Positions 52,901-59,903 of a stretch of DNA of 64,000 nt are shown in pieces. This DNA is from Nitrospira sp. (GTDB lineage Bacteria > Nitrospirota > Nitrospiria > Nitrospirales > Nitrospiraceae), in the NCBI GenBank assembly GCA_024998595.1, contig JACOEK010000001.1:930001-994000 (forward strand), written 5' to 3'. Below the pieces are notes generated by a model. It worked only from the letters and a program-made list of their open reading frames with translations. It was not told where the DNA came from and did no database searches. Position numbers and translations under genes: made by a program. Position 1 is the stretch's first letter; each line of letters begins with the position of its first letter.

Positions 52901-54364
52901 GAGAACGCGCTGGAACGGGAAGAGGTGTTCGATCGCGTGGTCTTGGGGTGGATGGAAAGTGTGGGGCCGGTGACCGCTGACGATCTGGCAGCGCGTCTGG
53001 GCCTGGCAGTGTGCGACGTCGACGGGGCGATGCTGCGTCTCGAATCGCAAGGCCACCTCCTCCGGGGGCGGTTTTCGGTGCCGGCCTCACGAACCACGGG
53101 AGATGTGGTGGAATGGTGCCATCGCCGTCTGTTGGCGAGAATTCACCGCCTTACAGTGGGGCGCTTGCGTAAGGAGATCGAACCGGTTTCCGCTGCCGAG
53201 TTCATGCGGTTTCTGTTCCAGTGGCAGCATGCGTCGCCGGGAGCCCGTCTCCACGGAGAGGCCGGACTGTTGGAAGTGGCGAAACAGCTCGGGGGATTTG
53301 AGGCTGCCGCGTCCGCCTGGGAGGCTCAGATACTTCGTGTTCGGATGGCAAAATATCAGCCTGAATGGCTGGACCGACTCTGTTTGGGCGGCTCACTGAT
53401 GTGGGGCCGAGTGACGCCACATCCGCGGCTCATGCAGGAGCTCACGGTGCTGCCGGGACGGCGCGTGGTTCCGACGCGTGTGGCGCCGGTGAGTCTGTTT
53501 GCACGAGAAGACGCCCCGGCGTTGCTGGGAGCGACCGGGGAAGACTTGGCCCGGCTAGATCTTTCGTCCAAACTCAGCCTCTCTGCTCAGGCCATTCGCC
53601 GCTGCCTGCAGGAGCGTGGTGCGAGTTTTTTCAGCGAACTGCTGCACGGCACCCGCCTGCTGGCTTCGGAGGTGGAAGACGGTCTATGGGAATTGGTGGC
53701 TTCCGGACTCGTCACGGCCGACGGGTTCGACAATCTGCGTGCGCTCATCGATCCCCGCCGCCGTCGCGCCGAGGCCTCCGACCGGAATCGCCGGCCACGC
53801 CATGTCGGGGGCCGCTGGTCGCTCCTGAGATCATCGGTGGGGCAGGCACAGATCGGTCGTCAGGTCGGGACTGATTCCCGGTGGCCGTCGGCTCCCGCTC
53901 CTGAACCATCTCATGCGGCACAGGGAACTGAGCGCATTGCGCGGCAATTACTGCAGCGATATGGAGTGGTTTTCCGGGACCTGTTGGCACGCGAGTCGAT
54001 CGTCTCCTCCTGGCGGGATCTGTTGATCTGTTACCGGCGGCTCGAATTGACGGGAGAGTTACGTGGAGGACGGTTCGTGAGCGGGTTCACGGGAGAACAG
54101 TTCGCCTTGCCGGAGGCGTTGGAGTCGTTGCGGGCGTTGAAGAAACGTCCGAGCACCGCCACCCAGCAGGAGATCAAGATTTCCGCGGCAGATCCCTTGA
54201 ACCTGGCAGGGGTGATTCTCCCGGGACCTCGTATTGCGGCTGTCCCGTCGAACTTTGTGGTCTTCCGAGACGGGATCGTCGTTCGCACCGTGACCGGGCG
54301 AAACACGCACGACCGGCAGGAACCGCCGGTCCTCGAGGTGGCGAAACGGGACGCGCGGTCCTGA
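49910..54364 (+). CDS. lhr: Lhr-type large DEAD/DEAH helicase
   Basis: A 1484-residue superfamily 2 helicase starting at ATG 49910. RecA domain 1 has SAPTGSGKTLAAFL, ITTPESLFILL, VIVDEVHAV and IGLSATQRP. RecA domain 2 has TLVFVNTRRLAERVSHYL, HHGSLSREIRLSAED and the motif VI region QRVGRAGH. The Lhr winged-helix and beta-barrel core (FGGRVNRAWGLALRKRF) follows. The long C-terminal half (after ~900) matches the Lhr-CTD of the full-length Escherichia/Mycobacterium enzyme (about 1,500 residues). Lhr is a 3'-5' DNA/RNA helicase used in DNA repair. The gene abuts the convergent UspA gene with no gap. Confidence 0.93.
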   Translation: MTPTLPFHPIIAEWFTTKFTVATDVQLQAWPEIQSGRDLLISAPTGSGKTLAAFLSCLDRLFQQALRCDLRDETQILYVSPLKALSNDVQKNLQQPLLEIGQAALAAGLLLPDLRVVVRTGDTPMTERQQMLRRPPHILITTPESLFILLTAEKSRAMLKTVRTVIVDEVHAVAPNKRGAHLALSLERVAELTGGGVQRIGLSATQRPIERMAHFLVGNRSSSPLKQDADPTGGRPMAQDKVPTRNDVAIIDVGHRRDMDLAVEVPKDELGPVATNAIWSDVYDRVAALVEAHRSTLVFVNTRRLAERVSHYLEERLRHLGEDVVAAHHGSLSREIRLSAEDRLKTGAVRVVVATASLELGIDVGTVDLVCQIGSPRSIATCLQRVGRAGHWIHAIPKGRLFATTRDELMECAALIRAIRAGVLDHIEVPPAPLDVLAQQIVAAAATRAWDETELYELCRRAMPFRDLTRETFEEVLEMLADGYATSRGRGRAYLHHDRINHQIRGRRGARLAAITSGGAIPDTANYAVIAEPDGTVVGSVDEDFAVESLAGDIILLGNTSWRIRGVETGKMRVEDAQGAPPTIPFWRGEAPARTADLSAEVARLRADLDQRLDPDQPAPTPSALPVQWLKQECGLDQRGAEQAVEYILVGKAVLGVVPTQQRIVAERFFDESGGMQLVIHAPFGGRVNRAWGLALRKRFCVTFDFELQAAATDEGIVLSLGEKHSFPLDTVFAFLHVTTLREVLTQAVLQAPMFMTRWRWNASRALALLRFAGGKRVPPQIQRMRAEDLLAAVFPDAIACQDNFQGERTVRQIPEHPLAQETIRDCLTEAMDIDGLSAVLNNIESGSITCVAVDTPMPSAFCHEILNANPYAYLDDAPLEERRARAVDMRRTLPPALAGEMGALDQSAIDQVREESWPDVRDAEELHDALLTLGWVPSACMPGWDLLMPTLAAASRVATLWQGDNKQGWLAAENHHYGSVLCPDARIDPETAPMVPENALEREEVFDRVVLGWMESVGPVTADDLAARLGLAVCDVDGAMLRLESQGHLLRGRFSVPASRTTGDVVEWCHRRLLARIHRLTVGRLRKEIEPVSAAEFMRFLFQWQHASPGARLHGEAGLLEVAKQLGGFEAAASAWEAQILRVRMAKYQPEWLDRLCLGGSLMWGRVTPHPRLMQELTVLPGRRVVPTRVAPVSLFAREDAPALLGATGEDLARLDLSSKLSLSAQAIRRCLQERGASFFSELLHGTRLLASEVEDGLWELVASGLVTADGFDNLRALIDPRRRRAEASDRNRRPRHVGGRWSLLRSSVGQAQIGRQVGTDSRWPSAPAPEPSHAAQGTERIARQLLQRYGVVFRDLLARESIVSSWRDLLICYRRLELTGELRGGRFVSGFTGEQFALPEALESLRALKKRPSTATQQEIKISAADPLNLAGVILPGPRIAAVPSNFVVFRDGIVVRTVTGRNTHDRQEPPVLEVAKRDARS

Positions 54365-55219
54365 TTAGATGAGCGGGGCCGGAATAGCGAGCAGCGGGCA
54401 ACGCGCCCCGCGCAACACGCGTTCCGTGGTGCTGCCGCGCAACATGTCGAGCAAGCTGTCCTGCCCTTTTGTCGCCATCACAATCAAGTCGACATCAAAC
54501 TCGGCGCCGGCCGCGAGAATCCATTCAACCGGATCGCCTTTTCCAAACATCTGGTTCCAGGACCAATCGGCTTTCTGTGGAAGCTCCAACGCGCCGACCT
54601 CCGTTTCCGCGCCGGCATGGATGAGGGTCATCGTGATGGGCGGCGCGCTCAGTTGAGACACCAGCACTGTCGCGGCATCGATGGCCGGTTGAGACGACGG
54701 CTGGTGGGAGATCGGCAGGAGCAACCGATTCAGCGACGTGTCGCCGGTGTCGCGAGAGACGAATCCTGCCACGCTGGATGGGACGAACAACGTCGTGACA
54801 TGCATTTCGCGTGAGACGGGTTCTGCGACCGCATGATGGATCCACCGGGCGAACCCCTCGTGTTTGTGGGTGGCCAGCACCATGAGATCGGTCGGTGTGG
54901 CGGTCAGATGATGAATGATGGCCTGCTTGGCATCGGCGGCCAAGGCGCGAACTTTCCGGATCCGGATGCCAAGCCTGGTCACATCGCTTTTCGAACTGGA
55001 TTCCGGGAGGAGGCCCCATTGCGCAAGCGTCGGACGAATGCGGGGAAAGTCTTCGAATCCCTCCGGCGAGACGTCAGGATCCACATGCATGATGGTCAGT
55101 TCGGCGCGAAAGACCAATGCCAGCTTGAGGGCATGGACGAAGGCGACCTGACTGTCCTGCGAAAAATCCGTGGGGTGAAAGATTCGATGGATCGCGAGGG
55201 GATTGCGCGGCGCGTTCAT
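54365..55219 (-). CDS. Tandem universal stress protein (UspA)
   Basis: A 284-residue protein with two Usp domains (about 8-150 and 160-284). Domain 1 has IFHPTDFSQDSQVAFVHALKLA and TDLMVLATHKHEGFARWIHHAVAEPVSREM. Domain 2 has LLLPISHQPSSQPAIDAATVL and DLIVMATKGQDSLLDMLRGSTTERVLRGARCPLLAIPA, where the Gly-x2-Gly-x9-Gly-Ser/Thr ATP site is only partly kept. AAGGA precedes the ATG. Such proteins help cells survive starvation or oxidative stress. Its stop lies next to the lhr stop. Confidence 0.88.
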   Translation of the reverse strand: MNAPRNPLAIHRIFHPTDFSQDSQVAFVHALKLALVFRAELTIMHVDPDVSPEGFEDFPRIRPTLAQWGLLPESSSKSDVTRLGIRIRKVRALAADAKQAIIHHLTATPTDLMVLATHKHEGFARWIHHAVAEPVSREMHVTTLFVPSSVAGFVSRDTGDTSLNRLLLPISHQPSSQPAIDAATVLVSQLSAPPITMTLIHAGAETEVGALELPQKADWSWNQMFGKGDPVEWILAAGAEFDVDLIVMATKGQDSLLDMLRGSTTERVLRGARCPLLAIPAPLI

Positions 55220-55268
55220 GTCCTTGTCGAACTCCGGTGAGGTGCGGGCTGTCTGTGACGTTCTGCGA

Positions 55269-55664
55269 TCAGCGGTGCGCGGATTGTAAAGACTTCACCA
55301 GGTCGGTGGTCGACGCGTAACCGGCTTGGCCCCAGCGGCTGAACGAATCCTGCGCGGCCGGTTGAAACGCCTGCGCGTCAGACTGGTTGGTGAGCGCACC
55401 CAACGAAGCGAGATATTCACCGTGCCCCCGCGCCGCATCGGCCTCCAGATTCTGCGCGTTGTAGGCGGTGAAGGCCGTCACCTTGTGTTCAGGTTTCAGC
55501 AGGCCGTCTTCATTCCACCAGATGCGCCCGGACGTGGTGCCGGTGATATTCGATGTGGTGTCGGTCGTCTCTTTGAACGTGGCTTTGAAGGAACAGGCTG
55601 ACAGCAACGCCATGAGCGACAGTCCGCTGAATGCGGCAATGAGCAAACGAGGATTCCATGCCAT
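55269..55664 (-). CDS. DUF3015-like small lipoprotein
   Basis: A 131-residue protein with AAAGGAG before the ATG and a lipobox (LSLMALLSAC). The mature region contains FTAYNAQNLEADAARGHGEYLASLGAL, similar to the helical segment of DUF3015 proteins, and a Ser/Thr-rich linker after the lipid Cys. No enzyme motif. A 9-base-arm inverted repeat lies 42-62 bases upstream and overlaps a possible -10 (TATGAT) on this strand. Function unknown. Confidence 0.6.
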   Translation of the reverse strand: MAWNPRLLIAAFSGLSLMALLSACSFKATFKETTDTTSNITGTTSGRIWWNEDGLLKPEHKVTAFTAYNAQNLEADAARGHGEYLASLGALTNQSDAQAFQPAAQDSFSRWGQAGYASTTDLVKSLQSAHR

Positions 55665-55705
55665 ACGTAATGCTCCTTTCGTGCGGCGAAACCGAGGTGA
55701 TGGTG

Positions 55706-55726
55706 GCCGACTATATCATAGTCGGC
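55706..55726. promoter_or_regulatory. Operator-like inverted repeat upstream of the DUF3015-like gene
   Basis: GCCGACTAT-ATC-ATAGTCGGC has perfect nine-base arms. On the minus strand it contains TATGAT, a possible -10 for the DUF3015-like gene. It could be an operator or a leader hairpin. Confidence 0.5.
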
Positions 55727-55772
55727 ATGGAAATGAGCCTGGGGTTGTCCCCGCTCGGCAAAGCTACGCGAC

Positions 55773-55822
55773 CCGTCCGTCGGACGGAAACGGTTGACAA
55801 TGTCTACGGGCATGAGCACAAT
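55773..55822 (+). promoter_or_regulatory. Sigma-70-type promoter with adjacent palindrome for the DUF3617 gene
   Basis: TTGACA (55794-55799) and CACAAT (55817-55822) are 17 bases apart. Just upstream CCGTCC-GTC-GGACGG (55773-55787) is a perfect inverted repeat that a regulator could bind next to the -35. The start would leave a ~90-base leader before ATG 55921. Confidence 0.5.
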
Positions 55823-55920
55823 CGCCGGGTCCTTGATGGGGCACGAATTCGGGCGAGACGGCCTGGTTGATGTGATGAGCCAGGCGCAGACGCACCCCGG
55901 TATCACAAGGAGGGTTGACG

Positions 55921-56361
55921 ATGAAGGTAGGCATAGGACTGTGTGTGATCGCGGGCGTCCTCTGCGCGGCGCCGTTGGTGCGGGCGAACTCGGTTCCTCT
56001 AAAACCGGGGGAATATCAGGTGACGGCTGTGACCGAAAGCAGCAGCGGCGAGGCGGGCAAGCCGGACACCCATACGCGATGTGTGAAAGAGGAACACCTG
56101 GCCAATCCCGATGCCGTGTTTAATTATTATGCCTTGAACGGATTCAAACCCAATCCGGCAAACAAAGTCATGAACGTGTCGATGCATGGCGGGACGGTCA
56201 GTTACGACATTGAAGGGGTCTATGCAATCACCCGCGTGGAAGGCACGGTATCCAACACTGGGTTTTCTGTGGTCCGCAAAGCGACCCCCAAAGGCGACAA
56301 GGCGCTGTCAGTCACGATGAAGGTAGATGGCAAACGCACGGGTGATTGCGCCACCAAGTAG
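55921..56361 (+). CDS. Exported DUF3617 protein
   Basis: I use ATG 55921 (146 residues); GGAGG lies at 55909-55913, and a TTG at 55915 is also in frame. A signal peptide (VGIGLCVIAGVLCAAPLVRA) precedes LKPGEYQVTAVTES, the usual DUF3617 opening, and the family Cys pairs TRCVKEEH and GDCATK. DUF3617 proteins are small periplasmic proteins without known function. A hairpin terminator follows at 56408. Confidence 0.82.
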   Translation: MKVGIGLCVIAGVLCAAPLVRANSVPLKPGEYQVTAVTESSSGEAGKPDTHTRCVKEEHLANPDAVFNYYALNGFKPNPANKVMNVSMHGGTVSYDIEGVYAITRVEGTVSNTGFSVVRKATPKGDKALSVTMKVDGKRTGDCATK

Positions 56362-56407
56362 CGGCCTGTCCCGTCCCGGACTTGAACACATACGTATGCC
56401 GGCACTG

Positions 56408-56439
56408 CGGAGGCCGGTGAACCCGGCCTCCGGTTTCTG
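56408..56439 (+). terminator. Rho-independent terminator of the DUF3617 gene
   Basis: CGGAGGCCGG-TGAAC-CCGGCCTCCG is a perfect ten-pair GC-rich stem with a five-base loop, followed by GTTTCTG. Confidence 0.7.
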
Positions 56440-56447
56440 TCTCGCTT

Positions 56448-57791
56448 CTAGTTCCCCCACAAATGCTCATACCATTTCTTTTCCCCGCCATCCGGCAGTA
56501 ATGCGATGTTCATGGTTTTGCGGATCTCGCTAATGTTCCAACCGGTCAGTGAGGCCAGGGCCTGCGCTTCCCGCTCGTACCGCTCGCGCAATTGTCGGCG
56601 ATAGGCCGCGGCAGCCGAACAGTCGTCCGTCCCGGTCCACGGGTGACGCAGGATGTAGCGTGCTTGAAAGTTGCCGCGATCCGACGTTTCCTGAAACATC
56701 AGGTCTTCCGGAAAGTGCGCGGCATCGTAACGGACGTGTAGCCTGGTCAGAAATACGTTCTGCGCCATCGGCAGGTTTTTGCCCATCCGGCCAGTGCTCT
56801 CCTGCCAAAAGACGCCAAGGCTGCGCAGTTCTTCAGTCGACAGGGGATCGGCCGCGCAGGGATCACACCAGTTCATATCCCAGGCATACTCCACGAACAC
56901 GCCGCGCTCACTTTCCCGCTTCACCTGCTGGCCGAATAGGTCCCGATAGAAGTCGCCGAATTTGTCCTTCACGAAAAGTGGAATCTCCTGCGCGTCCGGC
57001 AGACGCACGGTCCGGTAGTTCGTGGTTTCGACGCGCCCTTGTTTCGTGAGGAAGTAGATGAATAATTCCTGCGCGCCATCGGCGTTGACCGTGCCGAGGC
57101 GGATCGGCAGCATGAATTTTGGCGATTCGAAGGCGATTTGCAGCGGTCGAAGGTGCGTCAGCCCCAGCTTGGCCTGCTCGCCCAGGTTCACCTTGGCGAC
57201 GAAGAATTTCATACGTTGTTTGAGATAACTCTGCAGGACTGCCGACGCTCCCTGCGGGATGCGGTATCCGTTTTCCGTCAGCCAGGTTTCCAGGCCGCTG
57301 CTCTCCTTGGCGGAGAGAATCAGGATGTCGTATTCACCGACTGTATACTGCGCTTCCACCGTCACCCCCAGGACCTTGTCCCGTTCGCGAGGCGCCGCCG
57401 CCGGCGCCATGCTCTTTATGGCATCCGTGCTGCGGCGCTCCATCAGTTCGTAGCGCAGGCAGGGATTTTGGTCGAAGTATTCGACCAGCCGGGGCGCCGA
57501 GTAGTCGGCAAGATGTTTCAAAAGGGCCGGATCGCCGACGTGGATCTGTTCTTTCTCCAAGATGGTCGGCACCGGCACTACGAGTGCAAACTCCTTCACG
57601 TCGCCCTTGAAGTCATTGGCCATCGTGATCACGGTCTTGTTGTCGTGCCTTGCGATGGCCACCTCGGAGGCTTTGTTGAACAGTTTCGTGTCGGCCTTGC
57701 CGACATAGAAGCCGCAGAACGCCGACGCGTCGTGAGTCCAGGCGAGCAGTCCCAGGGTCAGGACTAATGCAGGAATGATGGCACGTCGCAT
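56448..57791 (-). CDS. DUF2330 exported protein (internal start of a longer frame)
   Basis: ATG 57791 follows a perfect AAGGAGGT and begins a signal peptide (RRAIIPALVLTLGLLAW, cleavage after ASA). The 447-residue product matches DUF2330: FCGFYVGKADTKLFNKASEVAIA, FALVVPVPTILEKEQIHVG, VEAQYTVGEYDILILSA, and CDPCAADPLSTEELRSLGVFW with a Cys-x2-Cys pair. These are periplasmic proteins of unknown role. The same frame stays open upstream through an RnfD-like membrane domain, but the ribosome site and signal peptide argue that DUF2330 is made separately, at least in part. Confidence 0.8.
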   Translation of the reverse strand: MRRAIIPALVLTLGLLAWTHDASAFCGFYVGKADTKLFNKASEVAIARHDNKTVITMANDFKGDVKEFALVVPVPTILEKEQIHVGDPALLKHLADYSAPRLVEYFDQNPCLRYELMERRSTDAIKSMAPAAAPRERDKVLGVTVEAQYTVGEYDILILSAKESSGLETWLTENGYRIPQGASAVLQSYLKQRMKFFVAKVNLGEQAKLGLTHLRPLQIAFESPKFMLPIRLGTVNADGAQELFIYFLTKQGRVETTNYRTVRLPDAQEIPLFVKDKFGDFYRDLFGQQVKRESERGVFVEYAWDMNWCDPCAADPLSTEELRSLGVFWQESTGRMGKNLPMAQNVFLTRLHVRYDAAHFPEDLMFQETSDRGNFQARYILRHPWTGTDDCSAAAAYRRQLRERYEREAQALASLTGWNISEIRKTMNIALLPDGGEKKWYEHLWGN

Positions 57792-58691
57792 AGATACCTC
57801 CTTGGTTGGTGACAAAGCAGGGATGGGATTGGTGACAGGTTTGAGAACCGAATGAGCTGAACGACCGGTTGAAGAGGGAGTCCAGTGATAGCGTGCACCA
57901 GGAAGTAGGTAATCGATCAATGGGACAAGCGGCGCGCAGGCGATGAGTCCCCAGAGCGGCCCGTTCGGCCTGAATAGTCCGAACTGCACATAGAGGGCGG
58001 CGAGTGAGACGAGAAGCGCATAAATGATACGGCCGATATGTGAATCAGGGGTCGTCTTCGGGTCCGAGATCATGAAGAACGCGAAGATGAGCAGCGTGGC
58101 GCTTTCGAGTTGATGGATTGGGATCGTGTACGGATCGCCCAGCCGGAACGCGCGTGCGAACAGGAGACCAACATAGAAGGTCAGGAACGCCAGCGTGACA
58201 TCCGCTCGTGCGGCGCGAGTGACAACCAGACTCCCGAGACAGGCGATGAGAAACGCGAGCCAGGTGGCCTGACCCCATTGACCCGGCGAAATCCAACCGA
58301 GCCCGCTCGCGAGGATAACGGATAGGGCCAGGTTGGTCGGGTTGAAGAGATGTTTGTCATTCCAGCGGAAGAGGAATTTGCTGCCGATGGCGATGAAGGC
58401 CCCTAGCGCGGCCACCGTGAGATCGTGGGTACGAAGCAAGAGACACAGCGACAGGGAGGAGATCAGGGCGCTCTTGGGATCGAAGAACGGAAGGTTGGCG
58501 AGGCGTGTTCCGGCATATTGTGTGAGGAGGGCAATACCTATCGTGATACCGGCTTGCCAGATCGACAGGTCGAAGTGCAGCCAACCCAGACCGTACAGGA
58601 GGAGGAGGCCAAGGCAGGCGATTTGATAGAGCCGGGGATCGTGCCGATTCGCTGACGTAGCGGGTGCAGGACTGCCGTGATGATGTTCCAT
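56448..58691 (-). CDS. RnfD-like membrane domain fused in frame to DUF2330
   Basis: ATG 58691 is preceded by GGGAGGAG. The first ~285 residues hold about nine membrane helices and resemble RnfD/NqrB: FFDPKSALISSLSLCLLLR, HLFNPTNLALSVILASG and ATLLIFAFFMISDPKTTPDS, the last close to the RnfD MATDPVTSP region. No other rnf gene is near. The frame then runs through a Pro/Ser linker (~285-300) into the DUF2330 signal sequence without a stop, giving 747 residues. Either a true fusion is made, in which case the signal sequence acts as another helix, or the upstream gene lost its stop and DUF2330 is mostly translated from its own start. Confidence 0.6.
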   Translation of the reverse strand: MEHHHGSPAPATSANRHDPRLYQIACLGLLLLYGLGWLHFDLSIWQAGITIGIALLTQYAGTRLANLPFFDPKSALISSLSLCLLLRTHDLTVAALGAFIAIGSKFLFRWNDKHLFNPTNLALSVILASGLGWISPGQWGQATWLAFLIACLGSLVVTRAARADVTLAFLTFYVGLLFARAFRLGDPYTIPIHQLESATLLIFAFFMISDPKTTPDSHIGRIIYALLVSLAALYVQFGLFRPNGPLWGLIACAPLVPLIDYLLPGARYHWTPSSTGRSAHSVLKPVTNPIPALSPTKEVSMRRAIIPALVLTLGLLAWTHDASAFCGFYVGKADTKLFNKASEVAIARHDNKTVITMANDFKGDVKEFALVVPVPTILEKEQIHVGDPALLKHLADYSAPRLVEYFDQNPCLRYELMERRSTDAIKSMAPAAAPRERDKVLGVTVEAQYTVGEYDILILSAKESSGLETWLTENGYRIPQGASAVLQSYLKQRMKFFVAKVNLGEQAKLGLTHLRPLQIAFESPKFMLPIRLGTVNADGAQELFIYFLTKQGRVETTNYRTVRLPDAQEIPLFVKDKFGDFYRDLFGQQVKRESERGVFVEYAWDMNWCDPCAADPLSTEELRSLGVFWQESTGRMGKNLPMAQNVFLTRLHVRYDAAHFPEDLMFQETSDRGNFQARYILRHPWTGTDDCSAAAAYRRQLRERYEREAQALASLTGWNISEIRKTMNIALLPDGGEKKWYEHLWGN
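57796..57803 (-). promoter_or_regulatory. Perfect internal Shine-Dalgarno for DUF2330
   Basis: On the minus strand AAGGAGGT lies four bases before ATG 57791, inside the long RnfD-DUF2330 frame. This is the strongest ribosome site of the region and decides the independent DUF2330 start. Confidence 0.75.
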
Positions 58692-58838
58692 AACTCCTCC
58701 CTTCACGGGAGGGTATGGAACGAATCGGGGAATCCTTTCAGCGGAGCTATCCGACCGCCTCTAGGGATGTCCCTCATTGAGTGGCTGGTCGTAATCCATT
58801 AGCATGAGTATGAAATACCATTCAGCCGAGGTGATTTC

Positions 58839-59471
58839 GTGCATCAGCATGTCATTGTGGGCGCAGTCTTTCTGGCTCTTCTCATGGGCTGTTCGCTGGA
58901 ACAGGAGCTGTCCCGAACACCCAGAACGGCGGTGGAGCAGGTCCTGCTGACGCAAGCCGTGACCCAAGCGCTCAATAACCTCACCTTGCAACTGCCTGCC
59001 GGCGTGAATGTCGAGCTGGATGCGACGGGTCTCGAAAGTGATCGCTCCCGTCTTCGCATGACGAGTTCCGATCTGGGCTCGTTGAACAGCCCCAATCGCG
59101 ACATCCTCTACATCCGAGATACGGTCGCAGCGGAATTAGGGCGCAGGGGGTATCTGGTGCGGGCGCGCGAGATGGAGTCGCCGTATCTCGTGCGTGTGAT
59201 GGCAGAGTCGTTCGGGACGATGCAGGGCATCACGTTCTTTGGGATGCCGCCGGTCCAGAGCGTGCTGATTCCGTTCGCACTTCCGGAATTGACGCTGTAC
59301 AAGCAACAAAACCAAAGTGGGTATGCGCGCTTACATCTGGACATCTACGACAATCGCACCGGCGAATTCCTCGGCTCTTCCGCTACGCTCGTGGGCCGAA
59401 CGTTTTACAATCAGTACACGATGTTATTTTTTCTCACCTGGAACCGCACCGATATTGACGCACCGCCGTGA
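58839..59471 (+). CDS. Lipoprotein of unknown function
   Basis: A 210-residue protein starting at GTG 58839 with GAGGTGA upstream. The lipobox is FLALLMGC. The mature part starts with helices (TAVEQVLLTQAVTQALNNLTLQLP), then beta-rich segments (DILYIRDTVAAELGRRGYLVRAR, LTLYKQQNQSGYARLHLDIYDNRTGEFLGSS). This layout, with a long conserved beta region, resembles small outer-membrane lipoproteins involved in assembly or transport. I do not recognise a named family. The next gene follows after 48 bases. Confidence 0.7.
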   Translation: MHQHVIVGAVFLALLMGCSLEQELSRTPRTAVEQVLLTQAVTQALNNLTLQLPAGVNVELDATGLESDRSRLRMTSSDLGSLNSPNRDILYIRDTVAAELGRRGYLVRAREMESPYLVRVMAESFGTMQGITFFGMPPVQSVLIPFALPELTLYKQQNQSGYARLHLDIYDNRTGEFLGSSATLVGRTFYNQYTMLFFLTWNRTDIDAPP

Positions 59472-59506
59472 CGCGCTGGAGCCCGCTCTCTACCCAATCG
59501 TTCGAG

Positions 59507-59512
59507 TATAAT
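59507..59512 (+). promoter_or_regulatory. Consensus TATAAT seven bases before the small membrane-protein gene
   Basis: A perfect -10 hexamer is followed by CCGTCCC and ATG 59520. No Shine-Dalgarno is present, and the -35 is poor (CGCTCT). Transcription would begin at or within two bases of the start codon. Confidence 0.5.
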
Positions 59513-59519
59513 CCGTCCC

Positions 59520-59879
59520 ATGCTGGAAGTGCTTCTCGTGCTTGCGAGTCTGGTGGTGATCGGGCTGACTGGCCTGTTGGTCGTCGTCACTCCGCCGCGA
59601 ATGGTCGAGCTCGGGCTCTGGGCGCTGGCGCTCGGCTTGCTCATCGGCATTCCAATGGGGTGGTGGTATCACGTCGTGCTGTATCGAACATTAAGCTCGC
59701 GCATGGCGCTGCCGTCTCGGTGGTGGCAAAAACCAGTGGACCTGCATCCGTTGCTCAGGCCGGATGAATACCGTCTGGTGCGACCCTGGTTCGTGGCGGG
59801 TGCGCTGGGTTTCGCTCTCTGTCTCACCGGGGGCGTGGCGGCAATCACCGGAATGCTGGTGATACGGTTCTATCCCTGA
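59520..59879 (+). CDS. Small three-span membrane protein
   Basis: A 119-residue protein with membrane helices at about 3-25, 30-52 and 90-113, separated by a soluble loop with Trp and Arg residues (SSRMALPSRWWQKPVDLHPL). It has no Shine-Dalgarno but a perfect TATAAT seven bases before the ATG. The convergent DUF4384 gene ends 24 bases on. Function unknown. Confidence 0.7.
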   Translation: MLEVLLVLASLVVIGLTGLLVVVTPPRMVELGLWALALGLLIGIPMGWWYHVVLYRTLSSRMALPSRWWQKPVDLHPLLRPDEYRLVRPWFVAGALGFALCLTGGVAAITGMLVIRFYP

Positions 59880-59903
59880 AGCAAAATGATAGGAGGCCTA
59901 ACG

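Noticed and set aside
56448-58691. Part of an Rnf electron-transport operon
   Set aside because: Only an RnfD-like domain is found; no RnfA, B, C, E or G gene is adjacent.
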